Virus record (IMG/VR): IMGVR_UViG_3300028364_000167
Span: 1-21,503 of that record
Direction: 5' to 3' (one strand)
Length of the DNA: 21,503 nucleotides
DNA from: a virus
The stretch's first letter is position 1, and the number at the start of each line of letters is the position of its first letter. The position numbers and the translations under genes were made by a program. Below are positions 6,405 through 12,409 of this stretch, piece by piece. The notes under the pieces were generated by a model, which worked only from the letters and a program-made list of their open reading frames with translations, ran no database searches and had not been told where the DNA came from.

Positions 6405-6666
6405 GTGGTGTGGCCTCGACTGTGACCCGCTCAACTCCTGCTGCTGCAACACCTGTGAGGCTCAGCTTCGCCGACTCGAAGCAGCCCAAGGCAGGATGGT
6501 CATGCGCTCGATCAAACGGTGGAGGCTGAAGCCCAACCATGCCGCGCGCTCAGAGATGCTCGCTGAACTGATCGCCAAGACAGATCGGTTCTTGCGACAG
6601 GATCAGAAACGCCGAGAGAACTTCCACGCCGAACGCCGCGCTGCGGCCCAAACGAAGGAATCCTGA
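6355..6666 (+). CDS. Cys-rich zinc-finger-like hypothetical protein, 103 aa
   Basis: AAGGA at 6341-6345 is correctly spaced for this ATG. The N-terminal third holds a dense cysteine cluster, CEWCGLDCDPLNSCCCNTCE (about residues 16-35), consistent with a treble-clef or zinc-ribbon site. The rest is a long, highly basic helix (RRLEAAQGRMVMRSIKRWRL, later RFLRQDQKRRENFHAERRAA), which suggests nucleic-acid or ribosome binding. No family is identified. It overlaps the previous gene by 50 bases in another frame and ends one base before the MazZ-like gene's ATG region, with the next gene's AAGGAA located in its last codons. Confidence 0.7.
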   Translation: MQTLIFNERPLLTGTCEWCGLDCDPLNSCCCNTCEAQLRRLEAAQGRMVMRSIKRWRLKPNHAARSEMLAELIAKTDRFLRQDQKRRENFHAERRAAAQTKES

Positions 6667-6667
6667 C

Positions 6668-7135
6668 ATGAACGATTTCGTAAGCCACCTGACCCGACAA
6701 GCCGCCTACAGCCGCGCCACGTTCGGCCCGGGGGCGCGCACCGAAGGCGTGTCCGATCACGTCCGAAAGGAACTCAAGGAAATCGCCAGCGTCTACGAAA
6801 TCGGAGGAGATCCAGGGGTCTGCCATGAACAGGCCGCTCTTGAATGGACCGACGTGGTGATCCTCGGACTCGATGGTCTGTGGCGCGCCATCTCGGCGGC
6901 GCATCCCGACTGGACTTTCGACCGGGTGGCTACGGAAGCATGGGTGCGCATCGTCGCCAAGCAGGGCCGAAATGAACTGCGCAACTGGCCCGACTGGCGC
7001 ACCGCAGAACCCGGCAAGGCCATCGAACACGTCCGCACCGACGAAGAGGTCGAGGCCAAAGCCCGCGAGGCTCACGTCGAGCGATCCGCCATCACGGAAA
7101 GTCCGCGCCCGCGCAGCGTGGGAGACCGTGGATGA
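6668..7135 (+). CDS. MazZ-like dATP/dGTP diphosphohydrolase (DUF550)
   Basis: The sequence matches the DUF550/MazZ family (PF04447), MazG-type enzymes that hydrolyse dATP and dGTP to the monophosphates. Landmarks are FGPGARTEGVSDHVRKELKE (19-38), EWTDVVILGLDGLWRA (59-74), NWPDWR and KAIEHVR near residue 120. The metal-binding pattern of the MazG superfamily is intact, with ExxE at 35-38 (ELKE) and ExxD at 59-62 (EWTD), 20 residues apart. An insertion of several residues between them, IASVYEIGGDPGVCHEQAAL, is longer than in the family pattern I recall. In some phages MazZ works with PurZ to replace adenine by 2-aminoadenine; no purZ gene is in this window. AAGGAA at 6655-6660 supports the start. 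Confidence 0.87.
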   Translation: MNDFVSHLTRQAAYSRATFGPGARTEGVSDHVRKELKEIASVYEIGGDPGVCHEQAALEWTDVVILGLDGLWRAISAAHPDWTFDRVATEAWVRIVAKQGRNELRNWPDWRTAEPGKAIEHVRTDEEVEAKAREAHVERSAITESPRPRSVGDRG

Positions 7136-7326
7136 AGACGCCACAGCAGCCCCGCAGCGGCGCTCAGGCTAGGGCAGGGGGGTCAAGTCCCCTTGCCGTG
7201 GCGTCTGATACCCCACACGCCCCGCTACCGCGCCCTTGGACGCCCGTTCGCATCCTCGTGAACTGGTTGGCCCTCATCGTCTTCGGGGTCGCTATCGTGG
7301 CGATCATTGTGGGGGGTGTCCTGTGA
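7132..7326 (+). CDS. Small single-span membrane protein, 64 aa
   Basis: The ATG overlaps the MazZ-like stop by four bases. The first 40 residues are polar and rich in Pro, Ser and Arg, and the last 22 (NWLALIVFGVAIVAIIVGGV) form one strong transmembrane helix ending at the C-terminus. It has the form of a tail-anchored or N-in peptide. The function is unknown; it lies far from the lysis genes in orientation, but only about 200 bases from them in space. The first 75 bases of this gene can fold into a compact multi-branched structure (see the 7136-7206 entry), so the unusual composition of its N-terminal half may reflect an RNA element rather than protein selection. The GTGA overlap with the next gene suggests coupling. 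Confidence 0.65.
   Translation: MKTPQQPRSGAQARAGGSSPLAVASDTPHAPLPRPWTPVRILVNWLALIVFGVAIVAIIVGGVL
7136..7206 (+). other. Compact predicted RNA fold within a CDS start
   Basis: AGACGCCAC (7136-7144) pairs perfectly with GTGGCGTCT (7198-7206). Immediately inside its 3' strand is a 9-bp hairpin, 7173-7181 with 7189-7197 (one G-U pair), closing a 7-base loop GTCAAGT. A third, weaker arm can form in between (7148-7151 with 7167-7170). The result is a 71-base three-way junction in which the closing stem and the 3' hairpin abut, as the acceptor and T arms do in tRNA. Stem lengths and the missing anticodon arm rule out an ordinary tRNA. It begins two bases after the start codon of the membrane-protein gene, so it could modulate that start. 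The pairings were found by eye and could be chance in GC-rich coding DNA. Confidence 0.35.
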
Positions 7327-7547
7327 TCCAGCGCAACACACTAGACGGAGTGGTCCTGCTCGAATGTGATGGGTGTGGGGACGCGCACCGGCAGGACTTC
7401 TACGCCGACCAGTTCACTTTGATGATCGACACGGCCAAGGCCGACGGCTGGTCGATCAGACCGGACGGAGATGGCGGGTGGACCCACCTGTGCAAGTCCT
7501 GCAAGCCGACAGGCGTAGAGGCCCAGCGCAAACTGCTGGGCCTCTGA
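7323..7547 (+). CDS. Zinc-ribbon-like hypothetical protein, 74 aa
   Basis: The GTG at 7323 overlaps the previous stop (GTGA), and a GGGGGG run at 7311-7316 serves as ribosome binding site. Longer starts in this frame would overlap the membrane-protein gene completely. The protein begins MIQRNTLDGVVLLECDGCGD and ends near HLCKSCKPTG, giving two CxxC pairs (about residues 14-17 and 60-63) separated by a helix and GW segment. This is the layout of a small rubredoxin-like zinc ribbon, common among phage accessory proteins of unknown role. It is the last + strand gene, and the terminator hairpin overlaps its final codons. Confidence 0.8.
   Translation: MIQRNTLDGVVLLECDGCGDAHRQDFYADQFTLMIDTAKADGWSIRPDGDGGWTHLCKSCKPTGVEAQRKLLGL
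7517..7545. terminator. Bidirectional terminator between convergent arms
   Basis: AGAGGCCCAGC (7517-7527) pairs perfectly with GCTGGGCCTCT (7535-7545) around a 7-base loop. On the + strand it is followed by GATTTA, and it overlaps the last codons of the zinc-ribbon gene. The - strand gene set ends at 7549, so the same hairpin can end leftward transcripts. Stem strength, position and the one-base gap between opposing stop codons support a shared terminator, though the T-run is short. Confidence 0.75.
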
Positions 7548-7548
7548 T

Positions 7549-8025
7549 TTACTCGACCGTGAAGGTGTTGGAGAACGCGGTCAGTTCCTTTTCGGGCCAG
7601 TCCAGACGCCTGAGTGTCCACCCGATCCGCAGCCTGTAAGTTCCCGGGGAGACTGCGCATGGCCTGCCGACGAACCAGCCCCACTTCACCTGATTACCCA
7701 CGATGAAGTCCGTGGTGTCGTAGTCACTGGTTCCGCTGCCAGAACATTCATTTGACCAGAGACCCTCGCGCCCGAGGCGCTGAACCTCAACGATCCAGAA
7801 CCCTCGGAAGTCTTCTTTGATTGAGCGGTCGTAGACCAACAGGGGGTCGGTCCCATACTCGTGATCGGGGACGAAAACCTCGTTGACTACGAACCATGCT
7901 GACACTGGCACCAAAGCCTTTTGCTTCTGGCCGATGGCCGAGGAAAGCTGGATCACCACGAAGGCCAACGTCAGGGCCACAGTCACTTCAACCAGTCTGC
8001 GAAACCAGAAACTCCAAGTCATCAT
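7549..8025 (-). CDS. Membrane-anchored hypothetical protein, 158 aa
   Basis: The start at 8025 is chosen because its ATG overlaps the preceding stop (TAATG), with GGAG just upstream. A longer open frame reaching 8154 would overlap the neighbour. Residues 10-30 (LVEVTVALTLAFVVIQLSSA) form a single signal-anchor or signal peptide. The rest looks like a secreted beta-rich domain with two cysteines (NECSG and GRPCAVSPG) that could form a disulphide in the periplasm. It is the last gene of the lysis cluster, so it may act at the envelope late in infection. It has no clear spanin features: no lipobox and no Pro-rich or coiled-coil linker. The function remains unknown. Confidence 0.75.
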   Translation of the reverse strand: MMTWSFWFRRLVEVTVALTLAFVVIQLSSAIGQKQKALVPVSAWFVVNEVFVPDHEYGTDPLLVYDRSIKEDFRGFWIVEVQRLGREGLWSNECSGSGTSDYDTTDFIVGNQVKWGWFVGRPCAVSPGTYRLRIGWTLRRLDWPEKELTAFSNTFTVE

Positions 8026-8306
8026 TAGCCTGCTCCGATGTTGGCAATCCAACCCACGATTGCGCCTTGAGTTGCCCAATACATGAACAGGAGAGCGCCG
8101 ACCAACAGGCCGACGTTCTTCAAAGACGACAGAAGTTTGAATACAGACTTCCACTGACTCACGAAGTCCACTGCATAGACCGCTGTGTCCGACTGATCCG
8201 GGTCGAGAGCAATCACATGCCCTGTTTCGGTAAGGCGGCGCAAGTGGTTGAGGGTCTTCTTCGTATCATCGTCCAGCCGAGAACTATCCCCACGACCCCA
8301 CAACAT
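8025..8306 (-). CDS. Small membrane protein of the lysis cluster, 93 aa
   Basis: The protein has a charged soluble N-terminal half (LDDDTKKTLNHLRRLTETGH) and a hydrophobic C-terminal region (about 58-90: LKNVGLLVGALLFMYWATQG followed by AIVGWIANIGAG) that could form one long or two short transmembrane helices. AAAGGG lies about nine bases upstream of the ATG. Its size and position between a putative holin and another membrane protein make a holin, antiholin or other lysis-timing role plausible, but no family is recognised. Its stop overlaps the next start. Confidence 0.7.
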   Translation of the reverse strand: MLWGRGDSSRLDDDTKKTLNHLRRLTETGHVIALDPDQSDTAVYAVDFVSQWKSVFKLLSSLKNVGLLVGALLFMYWATQGAIVGWIANIGAG

Positions 8307-8328
8307 TAGGCGATCCCTTTCTGCTCGA

Positions 8329-8724
8329 TCATTCCGTTCGCTTTGTAAACTCCATCATGACTTTGTTCAACTTCGCCAAGGCGATCCCCTCAAAAACCTT
8401 CTTGGTCGGCGTCAGAAAGTCCATCGCGTCAGGAACGCTTGCCGTGGCATGGTTCAACGCGACGTCGAACGCCGTCGCCGGAAGCAAGTCAGTCGCAAAA
8501 GCTGCGCGCTCGATAGCCATGCGGATGCCGGTCTCGATTGCCGAGTGGAGCGCCCGCATGTGCTTCTCTTCGAGTTCGATCCCGAACTTGGCCTCGGCCC
8601 ACGCCTCGGCCCGCCGGGCTGCCGTCGCGGCAACCGTCTGCGCCACGGAAATGATCGCGCCTATGGCAAGGACGACCAAGGGGAGAAGGGTCGGTTGGAC
8701 CTCAGTCCAGATTTCTTCGAGCAT
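8329..8724 (-). CDS. Putative holin (LLH-like)
   Basis: The gene lies nine bases downstream of the endolysin stop, with AGGAG well placed before its ATG. The protein has one N-terminal transmembrane helix (about residues 12-32, LLPLVVLAIGAIISVAQTVA). It is followed by an amphipathic, charged helical region (RRAEAWAEAKFGIELEEKHM) and a C-terminal segment. This layout resembles one-span holins of the LLH (Phage_holin_6_1) type. Holins form membrane lesions that time lysis and release the endolysin. The assignment rests on position, size and topology; the sequence match is only approximate. The 93-residue gene downstream is an alternative holin. Confidence 0.65.
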   Translation of the reverse strand: MLEEIWTEVQPTLLPLVVLAIGAIISVAQTVAATAARRAEAWAEAKFGIELEEKHMRALHSAIETGIRMAIERAAFATDLLPATAFDVALNHATASVPDAMDFLTPTKKVFEGIALAKLNKVMMEFTKRTE

Positions 8725-8733
8725 GTCGCACTC

Positions 8734-9402
8734 CTATGCTGCGAGTTTGATTCGCTGGCGCAGTTCGTCGCCAACGGTGATGGCGTTGCGCGACCGCGTG
8801 TCGCCGGGCAAGCATGTAATATCCCACTTGCCCCTCTGCCTGATCCCCAGCGTGGGCTGGACCTCGGCATGGGTCAAGACCGTTCGGCGGTCAAGAGCGA
8901 TGCCGTATTGGTTCATCAGCTTTCCCACAAGACGACACATGCTGTCCACCTGAACTTCTCGCATGGGGTAGTTGCCCCAACGGAACGGAACCTCGACCGC
9001 ACCGCGCATACAGGCCATGCCGACGCCGATGGCCCCTGTGTTGGCGTTCAGAACGTGTGGCGTGTAGCGCCCGTCATTGGTCTTGATGTTGTCCTCGGGC
9101 TTCAGCTTGCCGTTGAACACTTCACCGTCACCGTCGATCACGAAATGGTAGTGGTTCACATTCCCCCCGACGGAGTAGGCGCTGGCCGTCCAGTGCATGA
9201 TGATCCGAACAAGGCCCCCGGCGAAGCGGGGCTTCGGTTCGGCAGGCTTGTCCGGGGTGCCCAAGAAGTTGGCAGCCGCCGATTCCCATGCAGTGTTGGA
9301 GAGAGGCCCCCAATCACCGTCAATCGGGCCATTGTATGCGCCCATGTCGCGCAGCCAAATCTGAACTTTGCGGACCACGTTGTCGTCGGAGAGAGAAGCC
9401 AT
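8734..9402 (-). CDS. Endolysin, N-acetylmuramoyl-L-alanine amidase
   Basis: The protein cleaves the bond between N-acetylmuramic acid and the stem peptide in peptidoglycan. Residues 5-50 look like a peptidoglycan-binding domain (VQIWLRDMGAYNGPIDGDWG is the usual repeat pattern). The Amidase_2 domain follows. It has IIMHWTAS with the first zinc-ligand His (H70), NHYHFVIDGDGEVFNG (83-98), and GAIGVGMA. Near the C-terminus is LTHAEVQ with the second His (H178), then GKWD with K192 and D194 as the third ligand region. No signal peptide is seen, so export would rely on a holin. The start has GAGG eight bases upstream. The holin-like gene lies just downstream, which supports a lysis cassette. Confidence 0.93.
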   Translation of the reverse strand: MASLSDDNVVRKVQIWLRDMGAYNGPIDGDWGPLSNTAWESAAANFLGTPDKPAEPKPRFAGGLVRIIMHWTASAYSVGGNVNHYHFVIDGDGEVFNGKLKPEDNIKTNDGRYTPHVLNANTGAIGVGMACMRGAVEVPFRWGNYPMREVQVDSMCRLVGKLMNQYGIALDRRTVLTHAEVQPTLGIRQRGKWDITCLPGDTRSRNAITVGDELRQRIKLAA

Positions 9403-9476
9403 AGGATCAACCTCAGGTAGTCAGGAAGTTATGCCCCCCTTCTACCAGCCGAACCTACAGGTTCCAATTCAATTCT

Positions 9477-9502
9477 GCCCCTCGCTACATATGGGGAGGG
9501 GC
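9477..9502 (-). terminator. Weak hairpin between fibre and endolysin genes
   Basis: GCCCCTC (9477-9483) pairs with GAGGGGC (9496-9502) across 12 bases. It lies 26 bases beyond the end of the tail-fibre gene in the leftward direction and is not followed by a clear T-run. It may attenuate read-through between the fibre and the lysis genes. The rest of the 125-base gap (9403-9527) shows no ORF and no convincing promoter. Confidence 0.3.
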
Positions 9503-9527
9503 CTGCGCCCTAAGGTCACACAGGTCG

Positions 9528-11483
9528 TTAGACGGGGTGATCTGCGAGGGTGAATAGTTGGGCTACGTTCGCAGTCCATGTGCCAGCAGTTATGGTGCCG
9601 GTCACTGGCGTCCACGTTATCCTGTCGTCGCTTTTCTCCACTACGAAAGTCGTCGGAGAGAAACCTGTCGAGTTTGTGGAAAGAGCAATCTCAGTGACAA
9701 CCTTTGTCGCCAGAAAATCATAGGCCAACCATACGTCAGCGATGGGGGTGATGGAATCGGCTGCCCAATGAGCGTTAGTTGAAGAGACACCATCGAAGCC
9801 TCGACCGGGAGCGTTCCGACCATTGACCATATCACCTGCGAAAGGATATCCACCAGTAGCTTGTTCATCAGCACCAATAGTTGTCCTGAATTGAAGTTCG
9901 CTGATCCTCGGGGAACTTCCAATATATGTCAGTATGCGAACTCTCCAACGGCTGTCAGTTATCACAGGAAACACATGGTCTGCCCCTTCTGGAAGAGGCA
10001 AGGTCGGCACGGTATATGCGGCTTCGTATCGCGCGACACCTTTCGTGTATCGGACGGCTTTTATGAAGCCATTGAAGTTGTTGCCGTGTAAACCAGACCA
10101 AGTATTGGCAGCAGCACCGACAGAAAGCATCACATTCCCAACATTGGAATCAAAGATCGTTACCGAAATCGTTGCGGTATGAACCAGAACTCCGTCTTCA
10201 TAAAACCGTAAATCGGTCCCGCTTCTCTCGACGCAAAGATCATATGCTACGTCTTGGGTCAGTGAACGACCTGTGCCTACCCTAGTGAAGGCATTTCCAT
10301 CTACGGAATACAGCATCCCCCACTCAGTTCCGTCTACAATCCCAATGCTGAAAGATCGTCCTCCTTCGTCTGTTCGGTAGCAACCCGCTATGTGTTTGAA
10401 CGACTCAGTTGCGTCCCGACGTTCGACCCCAAACACTTCGAGAGTAAAGTCACCACCCAAGGGAGACCAAGTTTCACCGTTTGTCTGAGCGAGATAGAAA
10501 GAATCACCGTTACTGTTGGCTACACCCTGAAATCCTTTTGCAGTAATGATAGGTTCCGCGTTGCGAGGTGTTATATAAGTTGGACCTGTGAGTTTTCCTT
10601 TTCCCTCTACACCAAAACGAGACTCGAAATCGAGAAGAACTTCTACCTCGCTCCAATGGGCATCACCGGCACCTGTAGGCCAAGGTCCAGTAGCGGGCGT
10701 GAAAGCCGCCGTGTATCGTGCGGTCCCAACTGTGATCCGAAGGTCATCAATGAAAGAGTCGTAAGTAAATCGAGGACTAGACGTCCTATCATCTCTAGCA
10801 CCTATTCTCAAGTCGCTATTCGTAGCAAAGTGTATAGCGACTCCCGTTCCTATAGTGTCGTTGTCATTGAGTGTCGCTCCACCAACAACGCCATCCACGA
10901 AGAGTGTAATAACAGTGTCGGCTCTCGTTACTGCGATATGGTGCCACTCTCCATCGAACGCTTGGGCCATCGTAATGCCGTCGTTGCTGGTGTCAAAAGA
11001 TTGATCATGACTGAAGGAGACCGAACCGGCAGTATCACTTCCATCGGTAGACCACTCGAAAATCCAACGTTTATTGGTCCCATCCCAATATAGATGATGA
11101 GACTTTCTGGAATTAGAGCCGTTATCCCATTGTGCGACAATAACCCCACCGGCGCTTGGTTCTTCTGCGGAATTAAACCAAGCCTCAATCGTGAAGTCTT
11201 CATTACCAAGGTCGGGACTTGACGAAAACTGCAAAGCCCCGTTTTCCTGTGACGAAATTTTGCCAAGTCTGACACTCAACGAATTAGAACCGCGAGCCGG
11301 AGAATCGCTAGAATATACCTCACCTAGAATATCGACAGCACGAGCAGCACTACTCGTGTCAATGGGAGCGCCAAACTCAGCCAAGAACGCCACGTTTGCC
11401 CAATCGGGATCAGAAGTAGGCGGGGGAGGGGTTGCTACGCCGCCCGATGAAGCAACGCTCGAAAGAAGGAGTCCTACTGACAT
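9528..11483 (-). CDS. Tail fibre / receptor-binding protein (LamG, F5/8C)
   Basis: The 651-residue protein looks like an adhesin at the tail tip. Two LamG/concanavalin-like domains are visible. The first, at about 30-265, has DFTIEAWFNS, GEWHHIAVTR and TLFVDG. The second, at about 280-495, has DFTLEVFG and LRFYEDGVLVHTATISV. Each ends in an ARYxAAFT/AYT-type motif. A C-terminal discoidin (F5/8 type C)-like domain spans about 500-650 (RISELQFRTT, then VWLAYDFLATKVVTEIAL, then FVVEKSDDRITWTPV). All three fold types commonly bind sugars. The ATG at 11483 overlaps the preceding stop (TAATG); a 15-residue longer start is less likely. The gene is visibly richer in A and T than its neighbours, which suggests exchange of the receptor-binding module. 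Confidence 0.85.
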   Translation of the reverse strand: MSVGLLLSSVASSGGVATPPPPTSDPDWANVAFLAEFGAPIDTSSAARAVDILGEVYSSDSPARGSNSLSVRLGKISSQENGALQFSSSPDLGNEDFTIEAWFNSAEEPSAGGVIVAQWDNGSNSRKSHHLYWDGTNKRWIFEWSTDGSDTAGSVSFSHDQSFDTSNDGITMAQAFDGEWHHIAVTRADTVITLFVDGVVGGATLNDNDTIGTGVAIHFATNSDLRIGARDDRTSSPRFTYDSFIDDLRITVGTARYTAAFTPATGPWPTGAGDAHWSEVEVLLDFESRFGVEGKGKLTGPTYITPRNAEPIITAKGFQGVANSNGDSFYLAQTNGETWSPLGGDFTLEVFGVERRDATESFKHIAGCYRTDEGGRSFSIGIVDGTEWGMLYSVDGNAFTRVGTGRSLTQDVAYDLCVERSGTDLRFYEDGVLVHTATISVTIFDSNVGNVMLSVGAAANTWSGLHGNNFNGFIKAVRYTKGVARYEAAYTVPTLPLPEGADHVFPVITDSRWRVRILTYIGSSPRISELQFRTTIGADEQATGGYPFAGDMVNGRNAPGRGFDGVSSTNAHWAADSITPIADVWLAYDFLATKVVTEIALSTNSTGFSPTTFVVEKSDDRITWTPVTGTITAGTWTANVAQLFTLADHPV

Positions 11484-12283
11484 TACGCGAGCGCCCCTAC
11501 GATCAGGTATTCGTTTGTTGCGACCCATATAAGGGCGGCAGACCCATACCGACCAGAGATTGTCAGATCATCGCCCAAGGATCGAAGCGTTACCCCAGCG
11601 CCAGCGGCAAAGGTGACTGAGCCTACCCCCTGCTGGTAGAAGAAACAGGTGTCAGTGCCCACGAGGTCGGGGGCAACAGTCACAGTCTGGGCAGCGGCGT
11701 TGTTCATCCGCTTGACCTTGCCTCCATCAAAATCAGCAAGGACTGTCGTGTAGGCCGTGCCGCTCACAACCTCAATCGTGTTTCCCTCGCCGACACTTGC
11801 CGGGTCCACCCATTCTGTGCCGTCAGCGTCGGTGTTCACCGCGAGAACCTGACCAGCCGTGCCCAAAGTCGGTAGGTCCACTCGGGAAACCCATTCTGTG
11901 CCGTCAGCGTCGGTGTTCACCGCGAGAACCTGACCAGCCGTGCCCAAAGTCGGTAGGCCCACTTCGAGAACCCATGCAGTGCCGTCGTAGGTATGCACGT
12001 TGTTGGTGGCTCTGTCGAAGAGCCGCCACCCTTCGTTCGGCTCAAAGTATATCCATGTGGCGACGTCGTAGAGGGCGATGTTTCCTGCCTCGGCGGTAGC
12101 CGTCAAGAGAACGGAAGCCCCGTTGGCAGGGCTGCCCGGGAGAGATGCTGCGATTGAATCCACGGCGATCTGGGTGAGGAACGACAGCTTGCGCAAGTCC
12201 TCGCTCATCGCAACGCCCCAGCCATCCTCGCCTACGTCGTAGAAGGCTCTCAGCCCAAGGCCGGTAAGTTCGCGTGACGGCAT
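11483..12283 (-). CDS. DUF2793 tail protein with internal repeats
   Basis: The N-terminal 100 residues resemble DUF2793 (phage tail or fibre-associated): AMSEDLRKLSFLTQIAVDSI, then GNIALYDVATWIYFEPNEGW, then VHTYDGTAW. Two nearly identical 27-residue repeats follow (each with LPTLGTAGQVLAVNTDADGT followed by EW), encoded by the 81-bp tandem repeat at 11808-11957. A partial related segment (TYDGTAWVLEVGLP) precedes them. The C-terminal region (GNTIEVVSGTAYTTVLADFD onward) looks like a beta-helical or fibre tip. AGGAG lies seven bases before the ATG. It sits between the hub and the fibre and probably connects or caps the tail tip. The function is inferred from family and position. Confidence 0.8.
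   Translation of the reverse strand: MPSRELTGLGLRAFYDVGEDGWGVAMSEDLRKLSFLTQIAVDSIAASLPGSPANGASVLLTATAEAGNIALYDVATWIYFEPNEGWRLFDRATNNVHTYDGTAWVLEVGLPTLGTAGQVLAVNTDADGTEWVSRVDLPTLGTAGQVLAVNTDADGTEWVDPASVGEGNTIEVVSGTAYTTVLADFDGGKVKRMNNAAAQTVTVAPDLVGTDTCFFYQQGVGSVTFAAGAGVTLRSLGDDLTISGRYGSAALIWVATNEYLIVGALA
11808..11957. repeat. 81-bp tandem repeat within the DUF2793 gene
   Basis: The 69 bases at 11808-11876 recur identically at 11889-11957, a period of 81 bp (27 codons), so the reading frame is preserved. The lack of even synonymous differences over 69 bp points to recent duplication or gene conversion. Copy number could vary between related phages. Confidence 0.95.
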
Positions 12284-12295
12284 CGTCGTCTCCTG

Positions 12296-12406
12296 TTACT
12301 GGCCCCAGCCTGCGCCGTAGCCTCTGCCCCAACCCGTGAGGCTTCCCAAAATCGTCGACATTCGGACCATGAAGGCCCCGCGACCGTTAAAGACATTTAC
12401 ACCCAT
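12296..12406 (-). CDS. 36-aa Gly/Trp-rich peptide
   Basis: This short ORF fills the space between two tail genes almost exactly. Its ATG (12404-12406) comes three bases after the stop of the 95-residue gene, and its stop overlaps the region of the next gene's AGGAG. The peptide ends SLTGWGRGYGAGWGQ, closely resembling the C-terminus of the 820-residue hub protein, TGWGNGWGFAWGQVR. The DNA of the two stretches is also alike, which suggests duplication. No strong ribosome binding site precedes the start, so translation may be coupled to the upstream gene. It could be a small tail-tip peptide or a remnant of a duplicated hub end. Confidence 0.5.
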   Translation of the reverse strand: MGVNVFNGRGAFMVRMSTILGSLTGWGRGYGAGWGQ

Positions 12407-12409
12407 CCG

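Noticed and set aside
7136-7206. A tRNA gene
   Set aside because: The closing stem and 3' hairpin resemble acceptor and T arms, but the stems are 9 bp each, no anticodon arm forms, and there is no CCA or discriminator arrangement.
8248-9420. Plus-strand ORF of 390 codons across the endolysin and holin genes
   Set aside because: It is antisense to the well-supported amidase gene, and its product is Arg/His-rich low-information sequence.
11483-11528. Fifteen-residue longer N-terminus for the tail fibre
   Set aside because: It would overlap the DUF2793 gene by 46 bases, while the ATG at 11483 forms the usual TAATG overlap.
11808-11957. CRISPR-like direct repeats
   Set aside because: There are only two copies, the unit is 81 bp, it is in frame within a coding gene and encodes a protein repeat.
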